Origin: Tardiphaga sp. P9-11
GTDB lineage: Bacteria > Pseudomonadota > Alphaproteobacteria > Rhizobiales > Xanthobacteraceae
DNA: 64,000 bases
Direction: 5' to 3'
Assembly: GCF_008329525.1 (NCBI RefSeq)
Contig: NZ_NPKQ01000010.1
Location: 124,001 to 188,000 of the forward strand
Positions 53,316 through 62,243 of the stretch are shown piece by piece. Below the pieces are notes generated by a model. It ran no database searches, had not been told where the DNA came from, and worked only from the letters and a program-made list of their open reading frames with translations. The stretch's first letter is position 1, and every line of letters starts with the position of its first letter. Made by a program: the position numbers and the translations under genes.

Positions 53316-53432
53316 GCCCTCGATCCGAAAGCGCGCTGTCGCGCTTTCAGGAAGCTTATCCCAGCCGTTCCGGGAGTCAAACGGCTGGGTAAGGGCATAC
53401 TTATGGCCCAGGCAACCTGAACGCGTGGATGC

Positions 53433-54248
53433 TCAGTTGAAATAGTCCGGCAAGACGAATCCGGCATAGAATTTGTCGTTGCGGATTGCGCTCTTGAACG
53501 TGTCGGAGCGATAGCCGTCGGCGATGTCCCTGGCCCATTGTGCGTCGGCATTGCCGCGTTTCACGGCGACCACGTTGGTATAGGGCTTGGTCATCTTCTC
53601 GAGCGCAAAGGCCTCGGTCAGTTTCAATCCGCTGTAGATCGCGAAATTGCCCTGTACGGCGGCGAAGTCGGCATCGCCGAGCGCGCGGGGGGCCTGCGCG
53701 TTTTCCAGCGGCACGATCTTGATGCCTTTGTTGTTTTTCACGACGTCGAGTTCGGTGACATCGACGGGGTTGTTGTCCTTGATCTCGATCCAGCCGAGGT
53801 CGCGCAGGATCCACAATGCGCGCTGCAGGTTCACGGGATCGTTGGGTACCACGACGGTTGCACCCGCCTTCACGTCCTCCGACTTCTTGTGCTTGGTCGA
53901 GTAGAGACCCATCGGCGGCGTGGGCACCGTGATGATGCCGGTGAGATCGGTCTTCTGCCGCTGGTTATAGCTATCGAGAAACACCGTGTGCTGCATCACA
54001 TTGGCGTCGATGTCGTTCTTGAACACGGCGGTGTTGGCTTCGAGGCCGGTGGAGAATTCGAAGTACTTCACCTTGTAGCCCTTCTTCTTCAACTCGGGCT
54101 CAACACCGGCCTTGAAGCCGTCGATATAGGGACCCGGCACGAAGCCGATCTTGATCTCGGGTTTGGTGGCTGATTGCGCCTGGGCAGCGCTGCCCACCGA
54201 GACGAGCGCGAGCATCGCCGCGGCGAGGACGGAGAGGGTTGTCTTCAT
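53433..54248 (-). CDS. MetQ/NlpA-family binding protein, copy 1
   Basis: 271-aa exported protein with signal peptide (residues 1-25, no lipobox cysteine) and the NlpA/MetQ pattern: IKIGFVPGPYIDGFKAGVEPELKKKGYKVKYFEF, NDIDANVMQHTVFLDSYNQ, VVVPNDPVNLQRALWILRDLGWI. It binds methionine or a related ligand for a MetNI-type importer. metNI lies 2.5 kb away on the other strand with its own metQ, so this copy is an extra binding protein. Confidence 0.9.
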   Translation of the reverse strand: MKTTLSVLAAAMLALVSVGSAAQAQSATKPEIKIGFVPGPYIDGFKAGVEPELKKKGYKVKYFEFSTGLEANTAVFKNDIDANVMQHTVFLDSYNQRQKTDLTGIITVPTPPMGLYSTKHKKSEDVKAGATVVVPNDPVNLQRALWILRDLGWIEIKDNNPVDVTELDVVKNNKGIKIVPLENAQAPRALGDADFAAVQGNFAIYSGLKLTEAFALEKMTKPYTNVVAVKRGNADAQWARDIADGYRSDTFKSAIRNDKFYAGFVLPDYFN

Positions 54249-54287
54249 GTCAATGTCTTTCGGGAGATGTCGGAGGAGATGCGGCGC

Positions 54288-55280
54288 TTACTTCGGCGAC
54301 CAGATTTTCACGTCGGCGGCGTTGACCTTCACCGGGATCAGGCGCTCGCCGAAGAATGCGTCAGCGATCGTCTGCTGTTCGGACAGGCCTTTCGCGGTGA
54401 CAGCACCGACCTTGTAGGAGCGGTGGTTGTTGGCTTCCTCGACGGTAGCAGCGTCGATGCCCCACAGGCCCGACAGCAATTTGGCTGCGTCCTTGGGCTG
54501 CGCCTTTACCCATTTTCCGGTCTCGTCGAGCTTCTTGAAGATCACGTTCAGCACGTCGCCGCGCTTGTCGGCATAGGCGGCCGACGACAGATAGTAGCGC
54601 TTGTAGCTGGCGAGGCCGTTGCTGCCGTCGGCGAGGACGCGCGCATTGCTCTGGCGCTGCGCGCTGGTGAGGAACGGATCCCATGCCACCCAGGCATCGA
54701 CATTGCCGCCGACGAAAGCGATGCGGCCGTCGGCCGGTGGCAGATAGGCCGGCTGGATGTCCTTGAAGGTGAGGCCGGCTTTGCTCAGCGCGGCGAGCAG
54801 CAGGAAGTGGCTGCCGGCGCCTTTGGTGACCGCGACCTTCTTGCCCTTGAGGTCCGCCACGGTCTTCAACGGCGACTCTGCGGGGACGACGATCGCCTGC
54901 GCGGCAGGCGAGGCGGCTTCCTCGGCGATGTAAGCGAGCTTGGCGCCGGCGGCTTGCGCGAACAGCGGCACGGTGTCGGCGACATCGGCGCCGAAATCGA
55001 CATTGTTGGTGTTGATGGCCTCGAGCAGCGGCAGGCCGCTGGTGAATTCATGCCAGCTGATCTTCACGCCCAGCGGCGCCAGCGCCTTCTCCAGTTCGCC
55101 ATTGGTCTTCAGCACCGCGATCAGCGTTGACGACTTCTGATAGCCGATCCGCACGGTGTCCGGTGTCTGTGCGCAGGCGAAGGAGACCGACAGCATGGAG
55201 GCTACGGCGGCTAGTTGCAGCGCCCGGGTGCGCCGGAACACGAAGCGTTCGATGAAGCGGGCGATGTGGATCGGAAGCAT
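54288..55280 (-). CDS. Aliphatic sulfonate-type ABC binding protein (SsuA-like), copy 1
   Basis: 330-aa exported protein: VRIGYQKSSTLIAVLKTNGELEKALAPLGVKISWHEFTSGLPLLEAINTNNVDFG and ADLKGKKVAVTKGAGSHFLLLAALSKAGL, typical of SsuA. It should bind sulfonates or sulfate esters in the periplasm. No ssuB/ssuC or ssuD is in the window. ATG at 55278-55280 chosen; an earlier ATG 13 codons up lacks signal-peptide character. Divergent from a second SsuA-like gene. Confidence 0.9.
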   Translation of the reverse strand: MLPIHIARFIERFVFRRTRALQLAAVASMLSVSFACAQTPDTVRIGYQKSSTLIAVLKTNGELEKALAPLGVKISWHEFTSGLPLLEAINTNNVDFGADVADTVPLFAQAAGAKLAYIAEEAASPAAQAIVVPAESPLKTVADLKGKKVAVTKGAGSHFLLLAALSKAGLTFKDIQPAYLPPADGRIAFVGGNVDAWVAWDPFLTSAQRQSNARVLADGSNGLASYKRYYLSSAAYADKRGDVLNVIFKKLDETGKWVKAQPKDAAKLLSGLWGIDAATVEEANNHRSYKVGAVTAKGLSEQQTIADAFFGERLIPVKVNAADVKIWSPK

Positions 55281-55384
55281 GTTGGAACTGCTTTGCTGAT
55301 GATGTTTCGTGAGCAGCAAAGGTGCGAGAGCGGCTCGTTTCCGTCAATGAAATGGCCAACTGTAGTTCGGGGCGCGGCGATGTA

Positions 55385-55452
55385 GGCATGCTGCAGTGGC
55401 CTTGTCACGCAGCGGGAACGTTCTCCGCATGCCTTCCGGGTGGCTCCGGAAG
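55385..55452. promoter_or_regulatory. Structured divergent intergenic region between ssuA-like genes
   Basis: GGCATGC (55385) is inverted as GCATGCC (55427-55433). Inside lies GCGG-GAACGTTC-T-CCGC with a perfect GAACGTTC palindrome, and directly after comes a 7-bp hairpin CTTCCGG-GTGGCT-CCGGAAG (55433-55452). Three nested dyads in a 345-bp divergent gap suggest operators or a structured leader. It does not match a riboswitch class I know. Confidence 0.45.
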
Positions 55453-55625
55453 AGCAGGTTATTTCTCTGCGGCGGAGATGAAGCTGCTCCCGGAGCTGAC
55501 CTTCGGATTGCAAAACTTGCAGGCTAGCCGCGACCTTTGAAAGCACAATCTTCGCAAACCCGCGTAGCGTTCTGTCATCGCGTCGGCGCATCGAGCGCGG
55601 CGTCCAGATGGAGCAGGGAAGCAAG

Positions 55626-56582
55626 ATGTCTCAGTCCAGACGAACGATCATCGGCATGGCGGCTGCGTTGTTCGCGACGGGTCTCGCGGTATCGCCGGTG
55701 GCTGCGCAGCAGCTCAAGGAAGTGCGCATCGGCTTCCAGAAGGCCGGTATTTTTCCGATCGTGAAGCAGCGCGGTACGCTGGAAGCAGCGCTCAAGTCGC
55801 GCGGCATCGCGGTGAAGTGGGTCGAGTTCCAGTTCGGGCCACCGATCCTGGAAGCCATCAACACCGGCAATGTCGACTTCGGCTACACCGGCGACGCGCC
55901 GCCGATCTTCGCGCAGGCCGCGCGTGCCAATCTGCTCTATGTCGCAGCGGTGCCGTCGGCCGGTCTCAATCAGGGCATCGTCGTGCCAGCGGACTCGCCG
56001 ATCAAGACGCTGGCCGATCTGAAGGGCAAGAAGGTTGGCTTCGCCAAGGGCTCCAGCGCGCATAACACCACCGTCGCCGCGTTGGAGAAGGCCGGGCTCG
56101 CTTACACGGATATTACCCCCGTGACGCTCGGTCCTGCGGATGCGGTGGCGGCTTTTGCCGGCGGCAATATCGACGCGTGGTCGATCTGGGATCCCTATCT
56201 GGCGCTTGCCGAGAACGGCAAGGTGCGGGTGATCGCCTTCTCGAGGGACGTGCAGGAATCCAATTCCTTCTTCCTCGCGAACAAGGACTTCACGTCGAAG
56301 CATGCCGATATCGTCGCGTTGCTCAATCAGACTTTCAACGAGGAGGGTAAATGGGCGGCCGAGCATCGGGCTGAAGTGGCAACTAGCCTGCGTGAGGCGA
56401 CGGGTGTCGATCAGGCCGCGACGACGCGCGCCGTGAACCGGTCCGAATATACCGTCACGCCAATCACCGACAAGATCGTCGCCACCCAGCAACAGACCGC
56501 CGACCGGTTCTTCAAACTCGGGCTGATCCCCAAGGCGGTGGATGTGAAGGAGATCGTCTGGAAGTGGACGCCGGGGTCCTGA
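55626..56582 (+). CDS. Aliphatic sulfonate-type ABC binding protein (SsuA-like), copy 2
   Basis: 318-aa exported protein: signal peptide ending SPVAA-QQL, VRIGFQKAGIFPIVKQRGTLEAALKSRGIAVKWVEFQFGPPILEAINTGNVDFGYTGDAPPIF and LKGKKVGFAKGSSAHNTTVAALEKAGLAY. GGGAAG lies before ATG 55626. It shares the SsuA pattern with copy 1. A strong terminator follows, separating it from metN. Confidence 0.92.
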   Translation: MSQSRRTIIGMAAALFATGLAVSPVAAQQLKEVRIGFQKAGIFPIVKQRGTLEAALKSRGIAVKWVEFQFGPPILEAINTGNVDFGYTGDAPPIFAQAARANLLYVAAVPSAGLNQGIVVPADSPIKTLADLKGKKVGFAKGSSAHNTTVAALEKAGLAYTDITPVTLGPADAVAAFAGGNIDAWSIWDPYLALAENGKVRVIAFSRDVQESNSFFLANKDFTSKHADIVALLNQTFNEEGKWAAEHRAEVATSLREATGVDQAATTRAVNRSEYTVTPITDKIVATQQQTADRFFKLGLIPKAVDVKEIVWKWTPGS

Positions 56583-56598
56583 CCTCCCTCTAACTTCG

Positions 56599-56646
56599 CC
56601 GGGAGGCGATTAACGCTGTCACCAGGCGTCTCCCGGTGCTCTTTTG
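56599..56646 (+). terminator. Rho-independent terminator after ssuA-like copy 2
   Basis: 10-bp stem CCGGGAGGCG / CGTCTCCCGG (one G-U pair; 56599-56608 and 56627-56636) followed by TGCTCTTTT. It ends the ssuA-like transcript before metN. Confidence 0.7.
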
Positions 56647-56789
56647 CTCCCCAGGCCCTTGAAACCGCTGCTTTTCCCCCTTTTTGTGCAGTGCGGTTGA
56701 AATGCGCGGGGAAATCAGTAGGTTGCCGCAATGGCGCCCGCGACACGCAGGCCGGCCCGTCATTCACATCTGCGCAGAAACATCGTTTT

Positions 56790-57896
56790 ATGAACGCTCC
56801 CTTGTCCAACCCGGTCGGAGCGCCCGTGCCAATTCTCGATCAGCAGGGGCGTGCCATCATCTCCTTCGATGGTGTCAGCAAGATCTTCCCGTCGCGGAAG
56901 GATTCCGCCGAGGTGAAGGCGGTCGACAATATCGACCTCGTGGTGCCCGAGGGCGCCATCGTCGGCGTGATCGGCAAGAGCGGCGCGGGCAAGTCGACGC
57001 TGATCCGTCTCATCAACGGCCTCGAACTTCCGACCAGCGGCAAGGTCACTGTTGATGGCCTCGACATCGGATCGCTGGATGAGCGCGCGCTGCGTCAGGC
57101 GCGCCGCTCGATCGGCATGATCTTCCAGCATTTCAATCTGCTGTCGTCGCGCACCGCCTTCGACAATATCGCGCTGCCGCTGGAGATCGCGGGCACGCCG
57201 CGCAAAGACATCAAGGGGATCGTCGAGCCGTTGCTCGACATGGTCGGCCTTGCCGACAAGCGCGACCGCTATCCGGCCGAACTCTCCGGTGGCCAGAAGC
57301 AGCGCATCGGCATCGCACGCGCGCTCGCCACCAAGCCGAAGGTGCTGCTGTCGGATGAGGCCACCTCGGCGCTCGATCCCGAGACCACCGCGCAGATCAT
57401 CGCGCTGCTCAGGCAGATCAATGCCGAGCTCAATCTCACCATCCTCTTCATCACCCATGAAATGTCCGTGGTGAAGAAGCTCGCGCAGCGTGTCGCTGTC
57501 ATGGAAGGCGGCCAGATCATCGAGCAGGGCACGACCTACGAGATTTTCTCAAAGCCTACGCATGCGACCACCAAGCGTTTCGTCGGCGAAGTGACCGGCG
57601 GCAATGTGCCGGAATGGCTGCAAAGAAAGCTGCTGGCCGATTACGCGCCCGGCCGTCAGGCCGTGATCCGCATCGCCTTCACCGGTGCCGATGCCGACGA
57701 ACCGGTGCTGTCTCGACTGACACGCACCTACGGCGTCGATTTCAACATCATGCATGGCCAGATCGAATATGTCGCCGACCATCCGTTCGGCACGCTGATC
57801 GCCTCCGTCGCGGCCGAGCCCGAGCTGCAGGCGAGACTGATCGCCGATCTCACCGCCACCTGCAACACCGTGGAGCATCTCGGCTATGTCGCCTGA
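56790..57896 (+). CDS. metN: Methionine ABC transporter ATP-binding protein MetN
   Basis: 368-aa ATPase: Walker [10 protein letters not shown] (residues 62-70), signature [15 protein letters not shown] (165-179), Walker [16 protein letters not shown], and a C-terminal ACT-like NIL domain (about 290-368) that binds methionine and inhibits transport. ATG 56790 chosen; the frame is open 33 codons upstream. Its end overlaps metI by 11 bp. Confidence 0.95.
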   Translation: MNAPLSNPVGAPVPILDQQGRAIISFDGVSKIFPSRKDSAEVKAVDNIDLVVPEGAIVGVIGKSGAGKSTLIRLINGLELPTSGKVTVDGLDIGSLDERALRQARRSIGMIFQHFNLLSSRTAFDNIALPLEIAGTPRKDIKGIVEPLLDMVGLADKRDRYPAELSGGQKQRIGIARALATKPKVLLSDEATSALDPETTAQIIALLRQINAELNLTILFITHEMSVVKKLAQRVAVMEGGQIIEQGTTYEIFSKPTHATTKRFVGEVTGGNVPEWLQRKLLADYAPGRQAVIRIAFTGADADEPVLSRLTRTYGVDFNIMHGQIEYVADHPFGTLIASVAAEPELQARLIADLTATCNTVEHLGYVA

Positions 57897-58551
57897 ACTG
57901 ATCAACATGATCCTGTGGTCGACGCTGGACACGCTCACCATGGTGGCGCTGGCCGGCATCTTCGGCACGCTGGCCGGTCTGCCGCTCGGCATCTTCCTGG
58001 CGACCAGCCGGGCAGGTGAGCTGTTCCCGGCACCGAACGTCAATCGCATAGTCGGTCTTGTGGTGAATGCCACGCGCTCAACGCCGTTTATCATTCTCGT
58101 CGTCGCCATCGTGCCGCTGACGCGGCTGATTGCCGGCACCTCGATCGGCACCAGCGCCGCCGTCGTGCCGCTGACCATCGCCGCGACGCCGTTCATCGCG
58201 CGCGTTATCGAAGGCGCGATCCGCGAAGTCGATCAGGGCCTCGTCGAGGCTGCGCGTGCCTTCGGCGCGAGCCCGCTGCAGATCGTCTGGAAAGTGCTGC
58301 TGCCCGAAGCAATGCCGGCGGTGACTCTGGCGCTGACGCTCGCGACTGTCAGCCTGATTGGTTATTCGGCCATGGTCGGCGCCGTCGGCGGCGGCGGGCT
58401 TGGCGATCTCGGTATCCGCTACGGCTATCAGCGCTTCATGCCGGAAGTCATGGCGACGGTTGTCGCCGTGCTGATCTGCCTCGTGCAGGGCGTGCAGAGC
58501 CTCGGCGACTTCATCTCGCGCCGCCTCGACAAGCGCACGCGACATTCCTGA
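57886..58551 (+). CDS. metI: Methionine ABC transporter permease MetI
   Basis: 221-aa permease with five to six membrane segments and the EAA loop [31 protein letters not shown], followed by [22 protein letters not shown] typical of MetI. It overlaps metN and is followed by metQ, giving the canonical metNIQ order. Confidence 0.95.
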   Translation: MSPELINMILWSTLDTLTMVALAGIFGTLAGLPLGIFLATSRAGELFPAPNVNRIVGLVVNATRSTPFIILVVAIVPLTRLIAGTSIGTSAAVVPLTIAATPFIARVIEGAIREVDQGLVEAARAFGASPLQIVWKVLLPEAMPAVTLALTLATVSLIGYSAMVGAVGGGGLGDLGIRYGYQRFMPEVMATVVAVLICLVQGVQSLGDFISRRLDKRTRHS

Positions 58552-58608
58552 GTGGTCACCCGCATCAGCGGGTCCGCTCACACTCGTTTACTCACAATGG
58601 AAAACACA

Positions 58609-59391
58609 ATGTCTCTTCGTCGTTACTTTCTCTCCATCCTTGCTTTCGCCGCGCTGACCGGCGCTGCGTCAGCCGAGACCATCAAGGTCGGCGTGACTCC
58701 CGGCCCGCATGCGCAGGTGCTGGAAGCCGCCAAGGCCGTCGCCGCCAAAAAGGGCCTCGACATCCAGATCGTCGAATTCTCCGACTATGTGGTGCCGAAT
58801 GCGGCGCTGGAAGCCGGCGACTTGCAGGCCAATTCGTTCCAGCATCAGCCTTACCTCGACAATCAGGTGGCCGATCGCAAATACAAGATCGTTGCGGTGG
58901 GCAACACCATCAACTTCCCGATGGGCATCTATTCGAAGAAGGTGAAGACCTGGGACGAGGTGAAGAGCGGCGCGACGCTGGCGATCCCGAACGATCCGAC
59001 CAATGGCGGCCGCGTGCTGATCCTGCTGCGCGACAAGGGCATCATCAAGCTGAAGGACGGTGTCGGCTTCAAGCCGACCTTGCTCGATATCACCGAGAAC
59101 CCGAAGAAGCTGAAGATCACCGAGGTCGATGCCGCGCAGCTCCCGCGCACGCTGCCTGACGTCGACGTCGCAGGGATCAACACAAATTACGCGACCCAGG
59201 CGGGCCTCGATCCGGTGAAGGACGCGCTGCTCCGCGAGGACCCGAAAGGCCCTTACGCCAACATCATCGCCGTGCGCGCGGCCGACAAGGACAAGCCCTG
59301 GGTGAAGACGCTGGTCGAGAGCTATCAGTCGCCTGAGGTGAAGGCGTTCATTGAAGAGAAGTTCAAGGGCTCGGTCCTCTCGACTTGGTAA
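58609..59391 (+). CDS. metQ: Methionine-binding protein MetQ, copy 2
   Basis: 260-aa exported protein: signal peptide ending TGAASA-ETI, IKVGVTPGPHAQVLEAAKAVAAKKGLDIQIVEFSDYVVPN, NSFQHQPYLDNQVADRKYKI, IPNDPTNGGRVLILLRDKG. An ATG four codons upstream is an alternative. No lipobox. It completes metNIQ, importing D/L-methionine. Confidence 0.93.
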   Translation: MSLRRYFLSILAFAALTGAASAETIKVGVTPGPHAQVLEAAKAVAAKKGLDIQIVEFSDYVVPNAALEAGDLQANSFQHQPYLDNQVADRKYKIVAVGNTINFPMGIYSKKVKTWDEVKSGATLAIPNDPTNGGRVLILLRDKGIIKLKDGVGFKPTLLDITENPKKLKITEVDAAQLPRTLPDVDVAGINTNYATQAGLDPVKDALLREDPKGPYANIIAVRAADKDKPWVKTLVESYQSPEVKAFIEEKFKGSVLSTW

Positions 59392-59407
59392 GCGACGCAA
59401 TACATTC

Positions 59408-59571
59408 GTCATTCCGGGGCGGCCGTGCGCCTTCAGGCGAAGCCGGAATCCCGACATATTCTGCACAAAACACATCGGGATTCCCCGCCATTCCAAGTGG
59501 AATGGCCGAGGTTCGCGCTCTGCCGGCGACGCACGCCTCAGGCAAACCAAATTGGTTTGCCGAGGAATGAC
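59408..59571. repeat. Composite palindromic intergenic repeat
   Basis: Bounded by GTCATTCC (59408-59415) and GGAATGAC (59564-59571). Inside are three perfect dyads: GGAATCCCGA / TCGGGATTCC (59445-59454, 59475-59484), CCATTCC-AAGT-GGAATGG (59488-59505), and GGCAAACCAA-A-TTGGTTTGCC (59541-59561). The ends and first dyad match the repeat at 49013-49131. It lies between metQ and tRNA-Gly. Confidence 0.7.
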
Positions 59572-59733
59572 GAGGAGGGTGGCCCCACATCTACGGTCGG
59601 GTCGACCTGCAGCCGCGTGTTCGCACGCTATCCAATTGAACTGCATGGATAAATTTCGATGCCTGCGGGGCAGGGGATGCGACGGCGGATGAGGTTGAGA
59701 CCCGCCGCGTGACGTGTTACCTGATGCCGCGCG

Positions 59734-59807
59734 CGGGTATAGCTCAATGGTAGAGTCACAGCCTTCCAAGCTGAGGACAGGGGTTCGATTCCCCTTACCC
59801 GCTCCAC
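59734..59807 (+). tRNA. tRNA-Gly (anticodon TCC)
   Basis: 74-nt gene including encoded CCA. Acceptor GCGGGTA pairs with TACCCGC, D-arm AGCTCAATGGTAGAGT, anticodon loop CTTCCAA with TCC, T-arm GGGG-TTCGATT-CCCC, discriminator T. All arms are canonical. A terminator follows. Phage-type remnants lie downstream, so this tRNA may have been an integration target. Confidence 0.96.
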
Positions 59808-59867
59808 CTTCTCTCGTCGCGAAAATCGCTTACTTTTCAGTAAGTTACAAAATGTGAATCCCAAGTC

Positions 59868-59893
59868 AAGACGCCATCTGGCGTCTTTTTTTA
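59868..59893 (+). terminator. Rho-independent terminator after tRNA-Gly
   Basis: 8-bp stem AAGACGCC-ATCT-GGCGTCTT followed by a T-rich tail (TTTTTATTT). A smaller hairpin CTTACT-TTTC-AGTAAG (59829-59844) lies between it and the tRNA. Confidence 0.85.
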
Positions 59894-60081
59894 TTTGGGC
59901 CTGGGCGCACATCGGGCGCAACGCCGTTTAAGGCGAAAATTCCTCAGCATTTGGAGCGCCTTACAGAAAAGCATATGTAGACGCGAATTTTTGAAACGCC
60001 GAGTTTTCCCCGGATTTCTGACTTTCCGTGATCTGGAGTGTAGTTCGGTGCAATTACATCAACAGACTGGAGGGCTGATTC

Positions 60082-60186
60082 ATGCGCCCCCACCCGGCAG
60101 TGTCGTGCTCACGCAACATCACGCCTTCACACGCGAAGCCGTTAACCTACGAGCTGCGCAACAACGCGGCTTCACATTACTCATGA
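60082..60186 (+). CDS. Short ORF translationally coupled to the methyltransferase remnant
   Basis: 34-codon frame with a strong GGAGGG 9 nt before its ATG; its stop overlaps the methyltransferase ATG (ATGA). The sequence ends LTYELRNNAASHYS. Layout is typical of small phage genes, but no family is recognised. From 59894 to 60081 nothing else is seen. Confidence 0.35.
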   Translation: MRPHPAVSCSRNITPSHAKPLTYELRNNAASHYS

Positions 60187-60382
60187 CCTCTATAAAACTT
60201 GAAAGCGCTATCCTTCATTCTGGAGACTGCATCGAAGCGATGCGTTTGATCCCGACGGCCTCAGTGGATGTCGTGCTTACCGATCCTCCGTATTCCAGTG
60301 GTACTCGTCGCGAAGGCGCGAAGGGCGTTCGCAAAAGCATGAACCGGGGGACATCAGATGCAGCCTGGTTCGGGTCAGATAG
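60183..60382 (+). pseudogene. Truncated DNA methyltransferase (phage-type), N-terminal fragment
   Basis: About 67 codons: LESAILHSGDCIEAMRLIPT, then the catalytic motif IV in VVLTDPPYSSGT and GTSDAAWFGSDSL, characteristic of amino-methyltransferases on phages. After about 60382 the similarity ends, and the frame continues as unrelated sequence to 60647. The SAM-binding FxGxG region and target-recognition part are missing, so no activity is expected. It is a deletion scar downstream of tRNA-Gly. Confidence 0.75.
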
Positions 60383-60577
60383 TTTGAGCAGCTCGATCAA
60401 ATGGTCCCTCGGTCGGTGGTGGCGAGCAATGCGGATGATTTGTTTCAAGAGGCAGAGAAACGCGTTCAGAGCGCACAACAAGCATTCAACGCGAAGGCGG
60501 TTGCGGACCCTGAGCCTGAGCTGCCCTTCAAGCCCGACGAGGTCACTCAGCGGCCGGTCAATGCGGAGGGCGGCTAG
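60383..60577 (+). pseudogene. C-terminal fragment of a second (probably phage) gene
   Basis: In a different frame from the methyltransferase piece, starting right at its break: FEQLDQMVPR, then a coiled-coil-like ADDLFQEAEKRVQSAQQAF and an acidic proline-rich tail to the stop at 60577. It reads as a well-behaved protein C-terminus with no upstream gene, so it looks like the tail of a larger phage protein joined to the methyltransferase head by an internal deletion. Family not identified. An ATG at 60401 could give a 58-aa product. Confidence 0.5.
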
Positions 60578-60643
60578 GGTTGCCCCCGCTTCCCATCCGG
60601 TCAATAACCGCAGCGCGTCATCCAAAGCGAGCCCGATATCCCC

Positions 60644-61768
60644 ATGACACAGTCGCGTTATTTCCCCGCCACCAGCGCCTGGGACAAGGTCGATCCGCGC
60701 GAGGCCGGCTACGCGCCGGACAGACTCGCTGCTGCCGTTGCGTTTGCGCAGGCGAATGAAACGCCGTGGCCGCGTGGCTTCTATTACGATGACGGCCGCT
60801 ACGCGCCGAATGTGGACTGGAATGAGGTCGGGCCATGGAGCGCGGTGCTCGGGCCGGTGTGCGAGCGCGGTGGCTCTGCGGGCCTAGTGCTGCAAAATGG
60901 TCGCATGCTGGCGACGTGGGGTGAGACCGCGCGGGCGGATATGACCTTCTCCATCGCCAAGAGCTATCTCGCCGTGCTGGCGGGCATCGCGGTCGATGAC
61001 GGGCTGATCGGGGATATCGACGAGCCGGTGGGTACGCGCGTGCCCGGTCCGCTGTTCGCGGATGCGCATAATGCCAGGGTCACCTGGCGGCATCTGCTGG
61101 AGCAGACCAGCGAATGGCGCGGCGAGCTGTTCGGCAAGCCCGACCAGATCGATCACAACCGTCTGGTCGCGCCGAATGCCGACAACAGCCGCAAGGGCGA
61201 GCTGCGCGAACTGCAAACGCCGGGCAGCTTCTACGAGTATAACGATGTCCGCGTGAACCTGTTGTCGCTCTGCCTGCTGAATCTGTTCAAGCGGCCGCTG
61301 CCGGATGTGCTGCGTGCGCGCATCATGGATCCGATCGGCGCGTCCAAGGACTGGGAGTGGGTCGGCTATGACAATTCCTTTGTCGAGATCGACGGCAAGC
61401 GGATGCGGTCGGTGCCGGGCGGCGGCCATTGGGGCGGCGGGATGTTCATCGGCGCGGAGGACCATGCGCGCTTCGGCCTCTTGATGGCGCGCGGCGGCGA
61501 CTGGAATGGCCAACGGCTGCTGCCGCAGGCCTGGGTCGATGCGATGTGGGCGCCGTCATCGGGACTGCCAAACTATGGGTTCCTGTGGTGGCTGAACCGC
61601 GGGCCGCATGCCAACAAGGCGGCGCCGGAGACGGCCGTCTATGCGCTTGGCGCTGGCGGCAACATGATCTGGATCGACCGCGACGCCGAGATGATCGCGG
61701 TGACGCGGTGGCTCCCCAGCGCGAAGGCGCCGGAGTTCATCCGGCAGCTGATCGCGGCGCGGATCTGA
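60644..61768 (+). CDS. Serine hydrolase, beta-lactamase class C/esterase family
   Basis: 374-aa protein with the SxxK nucleophile motif Ser103-x-x-Lys106 in TFSIAKSYLAVL, a YND motif (residues 199-201) in FYEYNDVRVNLLSL, and RSVPGGGHWGGGMFIGAEDHARFGLLM. No signal peptide, so cytoplasmic; likely an esterase or D-aminopeptidase-like enzyme rather than an antibiotic-hydrolysing beta-lactamase. Weak ribosome site. Downstream of the phage scar. Confidence 0.9.
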   Translation: MTQSRYFPATSAWDKVDPREAGYAPDRLAAAVAFAQANETPWPRGFYYDDGRYAPNVDWNEVGPWSAVLGPVCERGGSAGLVLQNGRMLATWGETARADMTFSIAKSYLAVLAGIAVDDGLIGDIDEPVGTRVPGPLFADAHNARVTWRHLLEQTSEWRGELFGKPDQIDHNRLVAPNADNSRKGELRELQTPGSFYEYNDVRVNLLSLCLLNLFKRPLPDVLRARIMDPIGASKDWEWVGYDNSFVEIDGKRMRSVPGGGHWGGGMFIGAEDHARFGLLMARGGDWNGQRLLPQAWVDAMWAPSSGLPNYGFLWWLNRGPHANKAAPETAVYALGAGGNMIWIDRDAEMIAVTRWLPSAKAPEFIRQLIAARI

Positions 61769-61865
61769 GACGCTCCATATGGCGGTCGACGGCGGCGGCG
61801 ATCTCGTTGGGCAATGCCAACTCGTCCAGCAGCGCGCCGCGACAGCTGTCGGGCATTGTCGACGA

Positions 61866-62243
61866 TCACGTATGTGATGCTGTCGATGACGCCTGCGGAG
61901 TGTCGTAGCTGCGGCTGGACAACCACGAACACAGGGCGGCCGGAATTGCGCCGATCAGGCCGAGCGCCAGGGTCTGTTTGCTCGACCCGAGCAGCAGGGC
62001 CATAACCAGCACCGTTGCTCCATAGGTCAGAAGCGTCGTGATGATGACGGCAGGAATGGACGACCGGGCGGCCAGCCAGTCGAGCAGCGCGACCAGGAGT
62101 CCCGGCACGATAAAGACGAGATAGATGAGAACCGACCCTGTGCCGCTGTCCTGCGCAGCACCCGTCAGGATGTAGGTCACCACGTAGAACGCCGCCGTGG
62201 CAATCGCGGGAAACAGCAAAGGGAAAATCAGAAACCGCTTCAT
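61866..62243 (-). CDS. Small four-helix membrane protein
   Basis: 125-aa protein with four hydrophobic segments (about residues 4-24, 36-56, 64-84, 88-106) and a short polar C-terminus. GGAG lies 8 nt before ATG 62241-62243; the longer frame upstream has no ribosome site. No function recognised. Confidence 0.7.
   Translation of the reverse strand: MKRFLIFPLLFPAIATAAFYVVTYILTGAAQDSGTGSVLIYLVFIVPGLLVALLDWLAARSSIPAVIITTLLTYGATVLVMALLLGSSKQTLALGLIGAIPAALCSWLSSRSYDTPQASSTASHT

Noticed and set aside
55385-55452. SAM or cobalamin riboswitch upstream of the sulfur uptake genes
   Set aside because: I could not find the conserved SAM-II pseudoknot or B12-box sequences; only simple dyads are visible.
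59895-60182. Upstream in-frame extension of the methyltransferase fragment
   Set aside because: The extension has no protein character, and the coupled short ORF with GGAGGG fixes the methyltransferase start at 60183.
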